64,000 nucleotides of DNA from Glandiceps talaboti (GCF_964340395.1 NC_135566.1:5936501-6000500); one strand, 5' to 3'; positions 38,939 to 56,098 are shown, numbered from the stretch's first letter. Translations and numbers: made by a program. Notes: generated by a model from the sequence alone, not told the origin.

Positions 38939-40784
38939 CTGTGTACCAATATAATGTAGTAGCAGTTCTGGGTGAACAACCGAGCTGGTAAACAAAATCG
39001 TTGGTGCAACGTATGTTGTTTTTCAGTGTTATCACTAGACCGTGTCAAGTAGGAAAGGGAAGTGCTGTTATTATTTGAGACTTTCAAAGTTATTTGCGGA
39101 AAGAGAATTAATGAAAATTGTATCCATCAATTCAGAGGCATCTACTGTTCACGGTATTTCCCTATTTCGACAACACAATGGTCACTCTCGCCACTTTGTC
39201 GACTGTTTCTGTTTACCCTGGATGCGTACTGTGTTGTTCACTCTCACTTTTGCGCAGACGACTTAATACCACCGTAAGCCTTTTCTCCATAACGAGGTCA
39301 TTGACGTTGGGATCTATGCTAACTGCCAACCGAATACATCAATAGCCCGCCAAAGTGCAGACGATAAATGAAAAACGGTCACAATTTACGTCAGGGATTG
39401 GTATTTTTAAAAAAAAATTAATTCTGTATTAAAAATATATTTTCAAAATTTACACCACTGGACAATTTTCTGCAGAGATATATGTACACATATCACATTT
39501 TACATCTATATAATATTTCTTCAGAGTCGTCTAGGCTCGGCTTGCATGGCTTACATTCGTGATCTCGCGCGATTAAAATCGATATAGGCTAATGTAATAC
39601 AATAATAGATATGTTACAATTTGAGTGTAATGTTCATTGTCCATATTTCCTCCAGTACAATATATGCATAGTTTCTATGCGCTCCTGAAAAGTGGAGGAA
39701 AGACCTCAAGTGCCTACAAACAGATATGCAGTCCCAAGCGACGTACGTGATGTCGAAGGCCCAAGGTGCAGAGGCCATAATAACACTCGTAGATTACGTA
39801 TATATGTATTACCTGCATACCGTTGATGCACCGAAACGAAGCTATGCGATTTTAGACAATAATTGGTCTATTCTTTGTGAAAAATTCATACTTGTGGATT
39901 ACATGCACGATACAGAAAGCGTAATTAGAGCTCGGTGTCGGCTTGACTTCATATGACACTTCACGTCCGTTCCTCTAATTTACCATTGACCTTGGAAACG
40001 AGTGACACAGGTACCTTTCCTGTCAATTTTGTGACGTCACATCGAAGCGCAGGTCTTTCGGTCGGCAATGTTAAAATATAGAGTGTCGTTTGATGGGCTA
40101 ATTTCGACGCTTTGATATTTTACCGTCATCGTCCGAGTGTGACCCACATCTACGACAATAAATAGAAACTATACACGTACTAATAAACTCGTATATACGT
40201 TGTACGTGCAGGTGTTGACTGACTGCGCAACTCAGTAGATTTACATATCGTATCCGCTGTATAGCAACTTAACTTTTCCTGTTCGAGCTTTCTAACTTCT
40301 AAACTGTTTTTCTATATGGGGCTCGAGAGTTTTCTGTAATGTCAATGTGAAGGTACAACTCCTGGATACTAAATTCCACTTAGCTCAGGCGGACCAATCA
40401 TATGCACCTAACAGAACGATAACTGTGAAGCCGAATACCCTGAATGGCCTCCTTGCATACCGATAAGTCTACCTGTTTTTTACCTGTACCTGGGCCCCTT
40501 TCAGGTGAACAATAACACCAATCTAGTGGGTTTGCATACCTATGGTCTTTATGCTTCAATGGAGGTCCTATTCACCGAGAAGAATAGATCGTACTTTGAA
40601 AAGCGTTTGCATAATCGCGATTGATTTGACTAGTAGAGTTTTTAGACTATTATTTTGACAGCCACCACACAGAGTATGGGACTGGAGTGGCCATACACTA
40701 CACGGGTATTCGCTATGTTCAGTATGTTCTCACGAGTTTAGATCTTTGCCCAGGAATGTTTACAACGACAGGCATCGACACATC
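38939..40784. other. upstream flank of PTB gene 2
   Basis: No coding exon. A TTTGCCCAG acceptor-like site ends at 40,753, 31 bases before the ATG, so a 5' UTR intron is possible. A TGACGTCA octamer lies at 40,032-40,039. No convincing TATA box. Confidence 0.45.
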
Positions 40785-42170
40785 ATGGCGTCCAGAGCGC
40801 TATTAAAGAAAAAGAAGGGGTCCGGAGACCCAGTGAAGCAATTAGAGGACGGGCTTTCGACTCCAGATGGCTATAGACGACAAACCGAAAGGAAAGAACG
40901 GTGCCCTACCTTCTGGGTGCAGTACCTCGGTAAGATGCCCGCTAAGGGGGAGTTCGGAAAGGAATACATATCAGAACCTGTGGAGGCATTGTGTAAAATG
41001 AGGGAAAAGCAAAGGCTACCCAAAACAGCGTTGACAATATCAGGAAAGGGGTTTCATTTTATGGATTGCCACGGACCATTCGGTAAGGAAAAACATGTTA
41101 TCATACCAATACACCATGTGTGCTATGGAATCGCCGACGCACAATACCCCCGTGTGTTTGCTATTATCACTAGGAGTGATTCGGACCCAGAGAGTAGTTT
41201 ATTTGAATGTCACGCTTTTTTGTGCGAAAAACGGAAGACGGCACAGTTAATCACGTACTGGTTGTTAAAGACTTTTTTACAGGTATTCGAGAACTTACAG
41301 CGGAAGCGATACCACAGGAAAAAACGAGAAAGGAGAAAACTTGAATCGCAAATGCAACTGAACTCTTCGGGGTCAGAAACAAATTCATCAACGTCATCAG
41401 CACCAAGACCGTCGCAACAGAACAGTGAGTATGTATACTCCGTGATTTTAGAGGGTTCTAAGGATCAGGGTGCTTCGGTGAGGATTTCAAGAGATTTGAT
41501 GACTTCCGGGGTCTCCGGGAGGCGAACCAGACTGCCAAATTACCTTGCATCTCCGAGAGGGGGTGCCTCCGCAATGCCGGACATGACACCAAACTTTCAA
41601 CCACCTGTTCACCCTACCGCCGCTCAGGCAAGTTCAACGGTGAAACCATCACCCCCTCAGAACTTTGCTGATCGCTCACTGCGGTATGCTGAAGGGGCTT
41701 CCGCTGCCGCTGAGGTAGACGAAATCAACAATCCTCGGTACTTTAAATTTCGAAAAAAGTCACAACCGAGGACGCCAATTTACGAACGCCATTTTTCAAT
41801 GGATAACGATGCTATGACGACATTTTCATCAACATCAAGCGGAAGCGGCACGTTTTCGGAAAGCTCGTGGACTGGAAGTTCGTTTTCTGGAAACTCTAGT
41901 GGGAGTGATAAAGACTTTTTGTATATCAAGATGTTGCAAGATGGAATATCTTCCATAGGTGTGGATGACGAGGAGACAAACAAAACCTCCAAACAAATCG
42001 CCCAAGATTTAGGACTTCCCACACGTCTTACAGATAAAGACATAAATGTCAGAATCCAGGAGTGGTTGCGGTTGACACTACGGGACGAAAAGGAAGACGA
42101 AAGCGAGGGATATTGCGGCCCTACAGAACCTGAAATAAGCGGGGTTGCATCTAGGGGTGATTATTTCTAA
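40785..42170 (+). CDS. PTB-domain protein, FAM43-like, paralogue 2 (Ser-rich tail)
   Basis: Single open frame, 461 aa from ATG 40,785 (ATCATGGCGTC). The frame is open further upstream but has no ATG there. Residues about 40-178 are a PTB domain: PTFWVQYLGKMPAKGEFGK, LCKMREKQRLPK, HHVCYGIAD, YPRVFAIITR, ECHAFLC, then a helix and a basic run, KRYHRKKRERRK. It is roughly half identical to paralogue 1 across this block, including the GEFG insert and GPFxK. YGIADAxxPRVFA is very close to FAM43 YCVADARLPKVFA. The tail differs entirely: Ser/Thr-rich 190-215, Pro-rich near 290, a Ser/Gly tract (about 350-380), and a final helix (INVRIQEWLRLTLRDE). No transmembrane segment or signal peptide is seen, so it is probably a cytoplasmic adaptor. 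Confidence 0.85.
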   Translation: MASRALLKKKKGSGDPVKQLEDGLSTPDGYRRQTERKERCPTFWVQYLGKMPAKGEFGKEYISEPVEALCKMREKQRLPKTALTISGKGFHFMDCHGPFGKEKHVIIPIHHVCYGIADAQYPRVFAIITRSDSDPESSLFECHAFLCEKRKTAQLITYWLLKTFLQVFENLQRKRYHRKKRERRKLESQMQLNSSGSETNSSTSSAPRPSQQNSEYVYSVILEGSKDQGASVRISRDLMTSGVSGRRTRLPNYLASPRGGASAMPDMTPNFQPPVHPTAAQASSTVKPSPPQNFADRSLRYAEGASAAAEVDEINNPRYFKFRKKSQPRTPIYERHFSMDNDAMTTFSSTSSGSGTFSESSWTGSSFSGNSSGSDKDFLYIKMLQDGISSIGVDDEETNKTSKQIAQDLGLPTRLTDKDINVRIQEWLRLTLRDEKEDESEGYCGPTEPEISGVASRGDYF

Positions 42171-45324
<3,154 letters not shown>

Positions 45325-45529
45325 CTACGTTATTTACACCGCTCTACATACCGCTCTACATATATATTGAGCACACACTGTTTACTCCAGCATAGACATT
45401 TTACATATGCTGAGTTTATATGTATAAATATACGAAAAAATGACTAGATGAATTCAACAGTCAGTCTTACTTCCTATATATATATGTAGTTTTGACGCTC
45501 CTGACATCAAAATGGCTGACGTAACACTG

Positions 45530-45640
45530 TTCTCATGTAAAGTGGCACAAGCTGAGTTTGTATTATAAGTTATTATTTTACTCGGGTGAAAATGCTTACA
45601 GAGAACCTCGGGTAAACTTTTCTAGTATGATGTCAATATT
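45530..45640. repeat. dispersed repeat shared with 5190-5290
   Basis: Same ordered blocks as the HIRIP3 intron copy (ATGTAAAGTGGCACAAGCTG, then GTGAAAAT, then CTAGTAT). 45,641-47,082 beyond it has no gene. Confidence 0.5.
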
Positions 45641-47082
45641 GATATATGCTCTCAAAACCATTGTCATGACAACTTACCAAATTCTAACATTCTGAAAGTG
45701 ATCATGCAGAACAAAAGCCAAACGTTTATCTCAGAAATATAGATTTATTGTTCTGCTAAACAGAAACTCACTAACCAATTAAAAACAAAAATACAAAACA
45801 CGATAAAGATTTGGCTATTTTGGGGGCTACTCAGCACTAGTTTGCAGCTGGTGGAGATCACCAGCAGGTGAGAGGATCATAGGTACCTGGGGAAATTGTG
45901 AGTAGGCAGTCTATGCAAGAAAGAAATCGATATATGCAGTCGATGGGAATATTATAAACCATCTTATGGCATTGTTAGCACAGTTGGAGGCATATCTATT
46001 AGAGTTGCCTTGACATTTTCTACGACCACGTGTAGTTCGATTCGTCTATATCCGAGTACCGGGTTTGAGTATTGCCCAGAGCATGACGTCATTTTCGATG
46101 TGCTTAAAACTAGACATCCTATCAATACACAGCAACATTACCCCAAAAGGTACCAAACCAGTATCATTTTCTTTGCTACAAAAATGTGTCACAACCTTAT
46201 TAATTTGAAATAATTATGAACGTTCTAGAGCCAGTAAATGACCCTCACTGAGTTCACCGCTTTATAACTTGAGTCAGTGTGTACATGCAGCCAATAGTGA
46301 TTTTGATTGAAAGTGAGCCAAAAAACACAACACTTTAAGAATGTTATGTATTTCTTGGAATACTTTTGTCTTTGCTTTGATATTGGTTCACTGCATCCTC
46401 TTTGCAATTACACAAATTCTAGATAACAAAGGTATGGCAAACTCGCTAGGTAAAGTCGAAATTTCAATAAAACGTTATTGATGACACCTATGTAGCATTC
46501 TTTCAAGACATTTGACCTTTACATTAGATTAACTTAATACAAGTAAAAATGTGGTCTAAATTGTATTTAAATGCGATACTATTTACGAAATGTCCAGACT
46601 AATGCCAAATATGTCTTCAAGCTTACTTCTATTCGAACCATTTCCTTAGAGATTAACAACACATGATGTAATATGCTGGGGGAAGGAGGGGGTATATGAT
46701 AGATGACTTATAAGAATGATTGCGCATGCTCTAATAATGCGAATTTGTCTTACATACTATTCGAGTTGTTGTTATAATGCTTCTTTCGACAAATGCGACT
46801 CTATTTTTCATATTCAATTTCTTCCTGCTTTTTGTGCAGACAATGTATATATATTTGTTATTATATGAATTTTATGCTAACTATATACTAATAATAATAC
46901 TGAAGTTGAGCGCTAAACTCTTCTTCAATCATGACTTTTGCAATATAAAAAAAATGTTAATAAAAACGAAAGTTTTGTAATTGAAAATGCATTGATGCTA
47001 ATTTGTCTATTTTTTCCAAAGTGGATACAACAAAGTTATTATGTAATTGCAACTTTGAATACCCACTGATTGAAACCGTATC

Positions 47083-47206
<124 letters not shown>

Positions 47207-48818
47207 TAGATCGCCCCTATGCCATTAAAAGTTACATGTCAATCAAGCTTTAACTCCAGTGATTACGAAACTAAACCTTCAAGAATTTGCATGCAAACTG
47301 AACAGGTATCACTTGATCTAACAATAAACACATACAAAGTTAAATGACTGACCAACAATATACAGCTTCGCTGTTTCTGTCTGCATGTGTCGATGGGGTG
47401 AAAATAAACAAAGGGAGCGATGTATGCATACAGACTGACGAAATTTGATAAAAAGGCAAAAACCAAAAACGAATAAAAGACATCCCCGGGTGTGTGGTTC
47501 GACAACCTAATCCATTGTTTATTTGTACTTGCTCTTTATATCTTTCGAAATCACTTTCGAGTATAAAAAGAATGGCATTGAACGGCTTGTCAAATTCCTG
47601 GAAATAGTGTCATCGTGACGTAATAGTGATTCATGCACGTCAAAACTAACAGGTTGATAACCACTTGAAAGTCATTTATATGTGTGAAAAGCATATACTA
47701 CGATGCTGTGAGAAGATTCGACACACTTGAAAATGCACACAGTCATCTTAATCGAATACTTTGAGTGGCCGGTTTGGAACCTACCACTTTGCTGGTTAGA
47801 ACCCCACCGCTATCATTTGTTTTGAGTGGCTCAAGTCCTTGGTCAAGATTTGTACCAGGATTGTCATCAGCTGTATAAATGGGGACCTGGTAGGATAGAT
47901 GTTGTTTAGATGATTGCTTTATTCATATACACTTACAGAAGCTGTAATGAATTGCTCACTACGGAAGTGAAGAAGTGTGAAGAGTGATTGTGCCGCTATA
48001 GGTCCTTACCAGGTGTAATAACTGCACAGGTCTATGATGACGTCATTTATTGTAGAAGGAGTTGAAGAAGTATAATGTGTACCATTGCCTGAGGTTGAAC
48101 CAAAATGTGAATGACCGATGTGAACTGAAGTAACAGTAGCATGAGTTTGTTAACCTAGAAGATGAGAGAAAACAGTGTTTTGTTCCTCATCCAACATCAA
48201 TGATAGCTCGGTGCTGTTCTTTGTCACTTTCCCTAAAGACTCTCAGATCAAAGAATGTTGACTAAGCTATCATCAAAACAAATACACAAAGAATCGCGTT
48301 CTATAGTCTGACATTCCATCACGGCATCGCAGGTTAATAGTGCTCGGGTCAAAGATCAAACTTTTGCGTACAACTCAGACTTGTCATTCCATCTATCTCA
48401 ATATAGGCACTTTAATTCAAGAAAAACAAATCAATAAGCAAACAAATGATCATAAACATTTTGGGGGAAAGAGACAGGGCCTTCGTATGACGTCACGTAT
48501 TTCTTCGTTATTGGGACTAAAACATATCATGTATTAGAGAAAGAAAAATAAAGAGTTTTGTCAACAACTTGATCAATTTGCATATTTAACCTACTTTTAT
48601 TTATTCGTTCATTCAGTCATATTGTTGTCCTACCTGTAAAGTCTGCCATCGAAACAATGGAAGACTGTATATAACAAACTATAAGCATCCAGCAAGTGTA
48701 ATAACATGTGTTAGGTTGTCATGGAAATGATTTAAGATCAGTCCCTTTAATTGGAAACCATAAACAAGAATTGACATTTATTACGTAGTAATGTATCATG
48801 CATTACATACACACACAC

Positions 48819-49033
48819 TACCTACCTACCTACCTACCTACCTACCTACCTACCTACCTACATACATACATACATACATACATACATACATACATACATA
48901 CATACATACATACATACATACATACATACATACATACACACACACATGCACACACATACATACATACATACATACATACATACAGACAGACAGACAGACA
49001 GACAGACATACATACATACATACATACATACAT

Positions 49034-49066
<33 letters not shown>

Positions 49067-49142
49067 TACATACATACATACATACATACATACATACATA
49101 CATACATACATACATACATACATACATACATACATACATACA
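48819..49142. repeat. (CTAC)n-(CATA)n-(CAGA)n compound microsatellite
   Basis: About 10 CTAC units, then long CATA blocks separated by CACA and CAGA blocks. Open frames here are only His-Thr-Tyr or Met-Tyr-Val-Cys strings. Confidence 0.97.
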
Positions 49143-50838
49143 TCACAAGCATGTCTGGATATATACCCTGAAGACAAGACCCAAACACATAAAATGAGTA
49201 CTATTTTCGGTAGAACACTAAGTGGGAATTTTCCGCCTACAGGTGACGTGAGTGACAGCTTTGTATAGGCACGTGTACGAAACTACTGTTATTTTAACTA
49301 TCCCCGTGTTTACGTCAGAGATGTCACATGAACTGAACCAGACAATGCTTGTGTTATAAAAAATGTCTCGAATCCATTTACAGCAAATCAATCAATCAGA
49401 ACGTTTGCTCTAAAATGTTTGAAAATGTTATACGTTGGTCAAAAACCACATCTAACTTTTTTCTATCTGTTGACATTACCGAAATAATTTTCAAATGGTC
49501 ACTAGCTGTTTGGTACAAGCTGAGTTTATCCGCGCTTTTATGATGTTAATGTCGATGCATAACTTTCATGGCCACAATTATTTGTCTTCTAGTATTGTTA
49601 GAACAATTGATTACATAGTTCGTATACGTCACAGGATTGTATATAAGTCGTGACTTATTACCAGCTGAGCTCTGAGTTCAGTCAATTAATGGTTACGTGT
49701 GTACTGCTCGCAGCAAAAATTACGCTCCAAAGACGTCCAAAACCAGTTTATGTCCCTTTAAAGAGATTACAGTTACAAAAAGACCGTGAGAATGGAAAGT
49801 CATAGTTTCTTCATATTGTGCATCTGGTCACCATGTGATTAAACGTTGATCTGAGAGGACGATGTACTCCCGGGGATGTAGTATTTCCTTAACATATCCC
49901 TACCGAATCCCGAAATTGTAGCCTCCATATAAGGCTGTATGGACGGCCTTGCAAATGTTCTCTACGACTAGGCCGGGGAGGCTGATAACCCAGTCGTAGC
50001 TACAGAGGCTAAGAAAGAGATACCGACCACGAATTCCAATATCAATCTTTTTATTGTATCAAGTTTTATAGAAGCTAAAAACAAGACCAAAATCCTCGTG
50101 TTGTTGTCCGAATACTTCGTTTAAGTGAGAAAAACTTTCTGGGTGGTGCGCCCTCAAGGTAGCAATGCCAGTCCATCAATACCGGGCCCACATGCATGGC
50201 TGGGATCCACAAATACACTGTGCGCGAAATACACTGTATAGACTAGACCAAATCGAATGTTTTCGAAAGTTTTGTGATTCTTGATTGACTCAGGAGAGAT
50301 GACATTTGGACGATCCGTTTGGGAAACCGACCGAAAACAAAACTTTTCCACTTCGAAGATTTTTTCGTGACTTCACTCATGCAAAACAAAGACTTTTGTC
50401 GTGACTTCACTCGTGCAAAACAAGCCATCCGATGATCGCACATATAAAGATTGAATTTACATTCATCATACTTGAACGCCTTAGGTTATAAGTCAAAGGT
50501 GAGAAAAGATGAGGTTAACACTCTTCAACTCCATGTAAATTATCAGTTCACCACGTGCTCATTTGAGCGGCGTTATTTGATTTGTGTCGTGAGAATGTAA
50601 ATGACGTCATAACCTTTCAGTCGACTTTCTAAATGAGAAAGTGATTGCTGACTGGGTCATACTACAACATGTCATGGGTCTAAAAATAAACACTAAGTAG
50701 TTTTTTATTGTTGCATGTCTAAAAATCTCCAGTAGCACAGAGTACTTAGACCCAAATTTACATAGTTTATTTAAAACTCATGTTATATTAGCTATATAGT
50801 CCCTAGCGACAGCGTCTTTTGTATCCGATCAGCAGTAT
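49143..50838. other. gene-poor spacer with a TATA-like core
   Basis: TATATAAG at 49,640-49,647 is followed by an Inr-like TTCAGTC at 49,677, 32-38 bases on, but no supported exon follows. A TGACGTCA octamer lies at 50,602. Confidence 0.35.
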
Positions 50839-51102
50839 CAACAAACAAACAAACAAAAAACAAACAAACAAACAAACAAACAAACAAAACAAACAAACAA
50901 ACAAACAAACAAAAACCCAAAAACCCATACATACATACATACATACATACATACATACATACATACATACATACATACATACATACATACATGCATGCAT
51001 GCATGCATGCATGCATGCATACATACATACATACATACATACATACATACATACATACATACATACATACATACATACATACATACATACATACATACAT
51101 AC
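50839..51102. repeat. (CAAA)n-(CATA)n-(CATG)n-(CATA)n compound microsatellite
   Basis: CAAA to about 50,913, then CATA, an inner block of six to seven CATG units near 50,991-51,019, then CATA again. Confidence 0.97.
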
Positions 51103-51310
51103 ATGTCTACCTACTTAGCTCCCTCCACCTCCTGCCTCCCTTCCTCTCTTTATACCTTCTTCAATCTCCCTGGCTCCTACTCTTTACCCATCGACCTACC
51201 ATTCGCCATTGCTTCCAGACCTGCCCCGTCCTTCCTCCCTCCCTCCTTCCCTCCCTCCCTTACCCTCCCACCCTTCCCTCTTCCCTCTCCCATCCTCTCT
51301 CTCGGGCCAT
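51103..51310. repeat. polypyrimidine (CCTC/CTTC-rich) tract
   Basis: About 200 bases, nearly all C and T on this strand, with CCCTCCCT-type units. No gene is seen from here to the next array. Confidence 0.8.
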
Positions 51311-51668
51311 CACTCTCTACTTGCTTACCTTTCCGTTTGATTTTGATTGAAATGAATAGGAAGCTTAATGATTCATTTTCTCTTTATAACTATAAAACAT
51401 TATTTCGTCAGCGAATTTGAATTCCATACCCACACAGTCATTATATGTCATTTGTTGCTTTCTTGAGAGGGTGACTGCTGGTGAGGGAGTTTTGTGATTA
51501 GATTAGATATGTAGTTTTCTGATGCAACTCGATGACATGAGGCATTAGTCCTGGATCAACAGGTGGTTGCATCAAATACCAATAGAGGGCGTCCTAATGA
51601 GTGATGTTGTTCGTTTTGTTTAAGTGTACGGAGGGAGAGCACGTAAGGCAGATATATAACAGCGACAG

Positions 51669-51775
<107 letters not shown>

Positions 51776-52557
51776 TGACGTGGGGGAGAGGTAGGAAGGG
51801 AATAAATAGGCAACAGAATGAATGTGTTGCAATACAATCATATACGTTCGGAGGGGACTTTTCATTTCACCTGATTGTGATTGTATATTTTACAATCTTA
51901 CTATTCTCAAGAAGTAAATATGTTTCTCAAATTTGAGACACACAGTTTCAGTTATAATATTATAACATCTTGAATGACATTGTGATATCTCCCCGATTAT
52001 TTATCGTTTAATTGCCATTTCACAACCCATTTGTACCTCTATAAATTCCACAGACGACATTAATGTTTGAAAGGCAGTGCATGTTGCATGACAAAGCTGT
52101 GACATAATCGGACGGTAATGCAAGGAAATCACTTGTCAGGGAGATATCCCATGTTACTTTCAATATTTTAATATTGCAGCTCAAGTAATTTCCTGTTCTT
52201 TGACAACGATAATGTCCATTTCTGTCATGCTCCATTGTGTATGTATGTAGTCGGTTTTTATTTCCTCGAATTTGCCTTTGCATTATAGATATCGCCGTAG
52301 GCTATGTTGTATCAACATGGAGCATGCGCCCTCACTGAGAAAATTTAGGTATTCTTGTGCATATATCTCAACACTAATATTGTATGATGGTAGTGGTGAC
52401 ACGGTTGTTGTTGTTGTTGGCTTCGTCGTCGTTGTTTTTGTTATTAATTTTTGAATGATAGTGGTAGTGTTTGTGGTGGGGTGTTGTTATTTTTGTTTTT
52501 TGGTGGTCACGTGTGTTTGTGTGTCATGTGTGTTTGTGGTGGTGATTGTGGTACGGG

Positions 52558-52597
52558 GTGGTGGTGGTGGTGGTAGTGATAGTAGTAGCAGTGGTGG

Positions 52598-52643
<46 letters not shown>

Positions 52644-52645
52644 AC

Positions 52646-52731
<86 letters not shown>

Positions 52732-52732
52732 T
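52558..52732. repeat. (GGT)n-(GAT)n-(GAC)n trinucleotide array
   Basis: GGT/AGT-rich start, about 31 GAT units with one ACT break, then about 11 GAC units. The motif changes one base at each join. Confidence 0.97.
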
Positions 52733-54784
52733 TGATGTTGACATTCGTCGATGTTGAATTCTGTCATTAGTGCTTAGTACATTAGTAAACAAATCTGTAT
52801 GATTCATTGGAGTTTATGCTCCTCTACATTATATTGTTTTTGTGAATTGTTGTTTCAGCATGATTAGTGATTTTAGTGGCAGATTATTAATGGGGTGGTA
52901 TTCATCTATTATGTTAGAAAATAATTATGGTCTAAGGACACTCAGTTAAAAAAGAAAAAAAATATATACAGAGATACGACCGATTTATTAATAGCATATT
53001 CTACAAAACCTGGCCATACATGCTTAGATAAAAACCTAAAATGCCACTTTCCATCAAGGGTTGCCTATCATGTCCTCGGTTATTGTCCGGTCAATGTGCT
53101 GTAAGCCATTTTAGAAATGTAATGGGGGTCGTAAGGTGAGCAAATATGGGTCAAAACATTGCACACAGTGATTATATTGTCGTTCCCCCGTGTGTGTATT
53201 TGTCTTCTATTGTGCATGGTAAATGCTAAGGGTCGTTATGTGTTATAGTTGAGTGAAAGTATCGGGTCACGACCCAGCGCGATACCGAGACGCGAAGCCA
53301 CCATTTTGTGAGTTCTCCTTGTGGCCGGTTCGGCAGGTACAGTATTAACGTTAACCCTTCAGTTAGATGCAACCGTTAAGGCGTGAGAACAACCAATGAA
53401 CACCGAACAAGACTTGTGTTGCAGATTGTCAAGTTACCTAGTACTCTGTTGTATTGTGGTTGTCTCCTGTTAAATTCCAGTCTTCATTGTCGATGTCAGT
53501 AGATCGTGATCGTAAAATTTGCTTCAGATTCGACGCTCGTCTGTTGTGCGACATTTTCTCGTAGTAAGACTTACTTTAAGATCGACATTGATGACTTGTG
53601 TATTCCCTGGTGTTCATTTTTGAAACAACTCTACTGTACATGGAGTATCGTGAACCAACATTGTCTTACAACTTGCATTTTTAACTTGCGGGTTGTAAAG
53701 CTAGCCGGTGAATGTTATATTTAGATCTATGCAAATGTACAATTAAATTCTCCTGTGTAATTGATATTGACCTGAAGGTTAACATCTGACTCAGCAATCT
53801 AACAAAAACAGTGAATTTCGTCGGATGGTTGAATTTATTCATGAATTAAGATTAGCAGGTTTATCTGAATACAACGTTCTGCGAGACAACACATGCTACC
53901 TGTATTACGCAGTCGTGGTATTGTTATCAGACTTGCATTTACCACCACCATTATCATTTATATCCGTACATATTTAGCACCATTATTCGACAAAATGAGC
54001 GATTGATATAGAGGTCACTCACCGCTTCACCGCTAATGAAAGTGTGATACGGTATTAATTGTCACCCAACCGTAGATTGAGATTGTACTTGTTCACAGTC
54101 AACGTTCTATTTTGCTGATCAACATTAAAAACGCTCAGTTAATTATTCCATTGACAGTTAAGCAATCTCTGGTGCACCGACGAAAAGCCTCAAATATTTT
54201 ATTTACTGAAGAGACATCGATGGATTTAATGTACATGGTTCCTACATCGGTAAGAATGATACATTTTATATTTATATTTATATTTATATTTTGGTGTCAT
54301 TTTACATACTGGTTATTTAAAAATGTCAACTAATTTCGTAATGTATTTCTGAGTGTAGTCAGGGAAAAAGTGCTATAGGTAACAGACAAAACATGTTAAT
54401 ACGGTAGCCTGTTTGTGTGATAGCTCACTAACAAGTAAGAAATGTTCGTCCTGGGAGGCTGGTACGATTTAGTTTGGTTCGTCAGAGTATTATAGTATTA
54501 CTTTATTCGTCATGAAAAATATGAAATTTCCCTTGCAACACACTCAATGCAGGCAACGAATGTGCAGCGGCACCTTTTTAACACCTTGTTAATTTGTTTT
54601 CGATTGCTCTGTCACGATTTATTGTGGTCGTAAATTTGCATATTTATTAAACAGCTGTAATGAAATCGACATAATTCCATTTAATTGTAATTTTTTACAC
54701 AAAATTTGTTAATTATATTATGTTTATTTTTTGCCATTACGTATCAAGTACAATAGGAACTGTTTACAGTTAAAATTTACAGTT
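52733..54784. other. gene-poor spacer
   Basis: No supportable exon or repeat. Confidence 0.4.
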
Positions 54785-55030
54785 TGAACAGAAAATATGA
54801 GATTTATACCCTGTCGTTTTACGTCACAACAGTGAACGTCCATGTCATTGCAATTGGTCACAGTTCAGTGGTGCTCGAAATATTTGTCAAACCGTTCAAA
54901 AGCATCATTGCTTTCCTCGATTTTTCATAAATTATGCTTGAGTATGTAATTATCATATTTCCAAATATGTTTCGTCATTCAGTCGGAAGATACTCGGGAG
55001 TCGTTACCTGACGGTATTGTCAAGCCTAAG
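54785..55030. repeat. ~240 bp sequence shared with 34,795-35,035
   Basis: Second copy in the same orientation, with an 18-20 base exact core (TTTTCATAAATTATGCTTGA). It lies 6.6-6.9 kb upstream of the third PTB gene and about 130 bases before a TATA-like core. Confidence 0.75.
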
Positions 55031-55157
55031 AGATCCGGGTAAAAATGTGAAAATATTAATATTTCGAAACATGCAATCTGTTTACATCTGTTTATACCTG
55101 TTTGTTGTCCTCATAGGATGATGTATAGGCACTCACTGTGCCTTGACATGTACATTG

Positions 55158-55249
55158 TATAAAAGCCAATGTTTGCACCGACGTTGAGTCTGCGAGCCAC
55201 TCATTATTACATTATTTATATTGAAGCCTTGTATCCATGGCAACAAGAG
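55158..55249 (+). promoter_or_regulatory. candidate TATA promoter with a short first exon
   Basis: TATAAAAG at 55,158-55,165. About 70 bases later an ATG in good context (TCCATGG, 55,237) opens four codons that end at a GTAAAC donor (55,250). It could be an alternative first exon for PTB gene 3, 6.3 kb downstream, but nothing proves use. If spliced to the acceptor at 61,590 the frame would stop before the PTB ATG. Confidence 0.3.
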
Positions 55250-55418
55250 GTAAACACTTAAGCCAACCGTGAGATAGTAGTACTCTGTAAAGTGTTTTTG
55301 CTTGGTCCGTGAAAAATGCTCTTCATTATTCTTTTATTTTGCTTTTGCCAACATTATTTACTGGGATCCGTTTATAATTACCATTCGCTACCGTGCGGTC
55401 ACAACTCATTGCTTTCAT

Positions 55419-55447
55419 CATAGACCTTTTACCGTGTAGGGTCTATG
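55419..55447. mobile_element. 29 bp CATAGACC...GGGTCTATG palindromic element, 7 bp flanking repeat (6/7)
   Basis: Left flank CTTTCAT, right flank GTTTCAT. It is the only clear copy of this family outside 10-14 kb. Confidence 0.7.
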
Positions 55448-55974
55448 GTTTCATAACATTCTTGGAACAGGGGAATGGAGAGGGGGGGGCGTGGCATTGC
55501 CGGGGGTGTATGTTAGGGCATGGAAGGCTAACAGTTAAACTTCTTCAGGCGTGCTACTAAAATTAGTATTGCAAATTACAATCGAAGAGATCAGTCTCGT
55601 CAATGTCTCGATTGTAACACTAATGAAATATCTTGAACTGTAAACGGGACACTACCACCTAAAAGTAAAAAAAGGAACTAAGTTATCAGCTAACTATACA
55701 ATTATACCATAAACATAGCAACCATTCACTGTGAACAGAACTTTGTAATGTATACAGAGAAAGAAAAGAATCGAAATGTTAACAAACAGCTGTGAAAAAG
55801 AATACTGAGACACGTACACATGTATTACCTCCGTATTCAAATATCGGAAATGTTCCATACTTCAAGTGATATGATATCATAGGTAACAATGCATAGATAT
55901 TTTGGTCACACGACATGGCTTTGAAATATCATATATGTATTTAAATGACTTACACCGTATGGCGACAGACATTA

Positions 55975-55977
<3 letters not shown>

Positions 55978-56006
<29 letters not shown>
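55978..56006. repeat. (TA)n microsatellite
   Basis: About 14 TA units. Confidence 0.95.
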
Positions 56007-56008
<2 letters not shown>

Positions 56009-56095
56009 CTCGGTGAGTATCAATCTGCTATAAGACAGTGCGCTATACCGCAGTGGCAGAGCGTAATAGTTTTGGTAGTACTGGAACTCTTTCTT

Positions 56096-56098
<3 letters not shown>

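Noticed and set aside
40746-40784. In-frame extension upstream of PTB gene 2
   Set aside because: No ATG in it; the first is 40,785, matching the ATGGCGTC starts of the two paralogues. The same holds for 61,628-61,648 before gene 3.
48791-49268. His-Thr-Tyr repeat proteins
   Set aside because: Translation of CATA/CACA microsatellites. The same applies to the frames at 38.6-39.0 kb and 50.8-51.1 kb.
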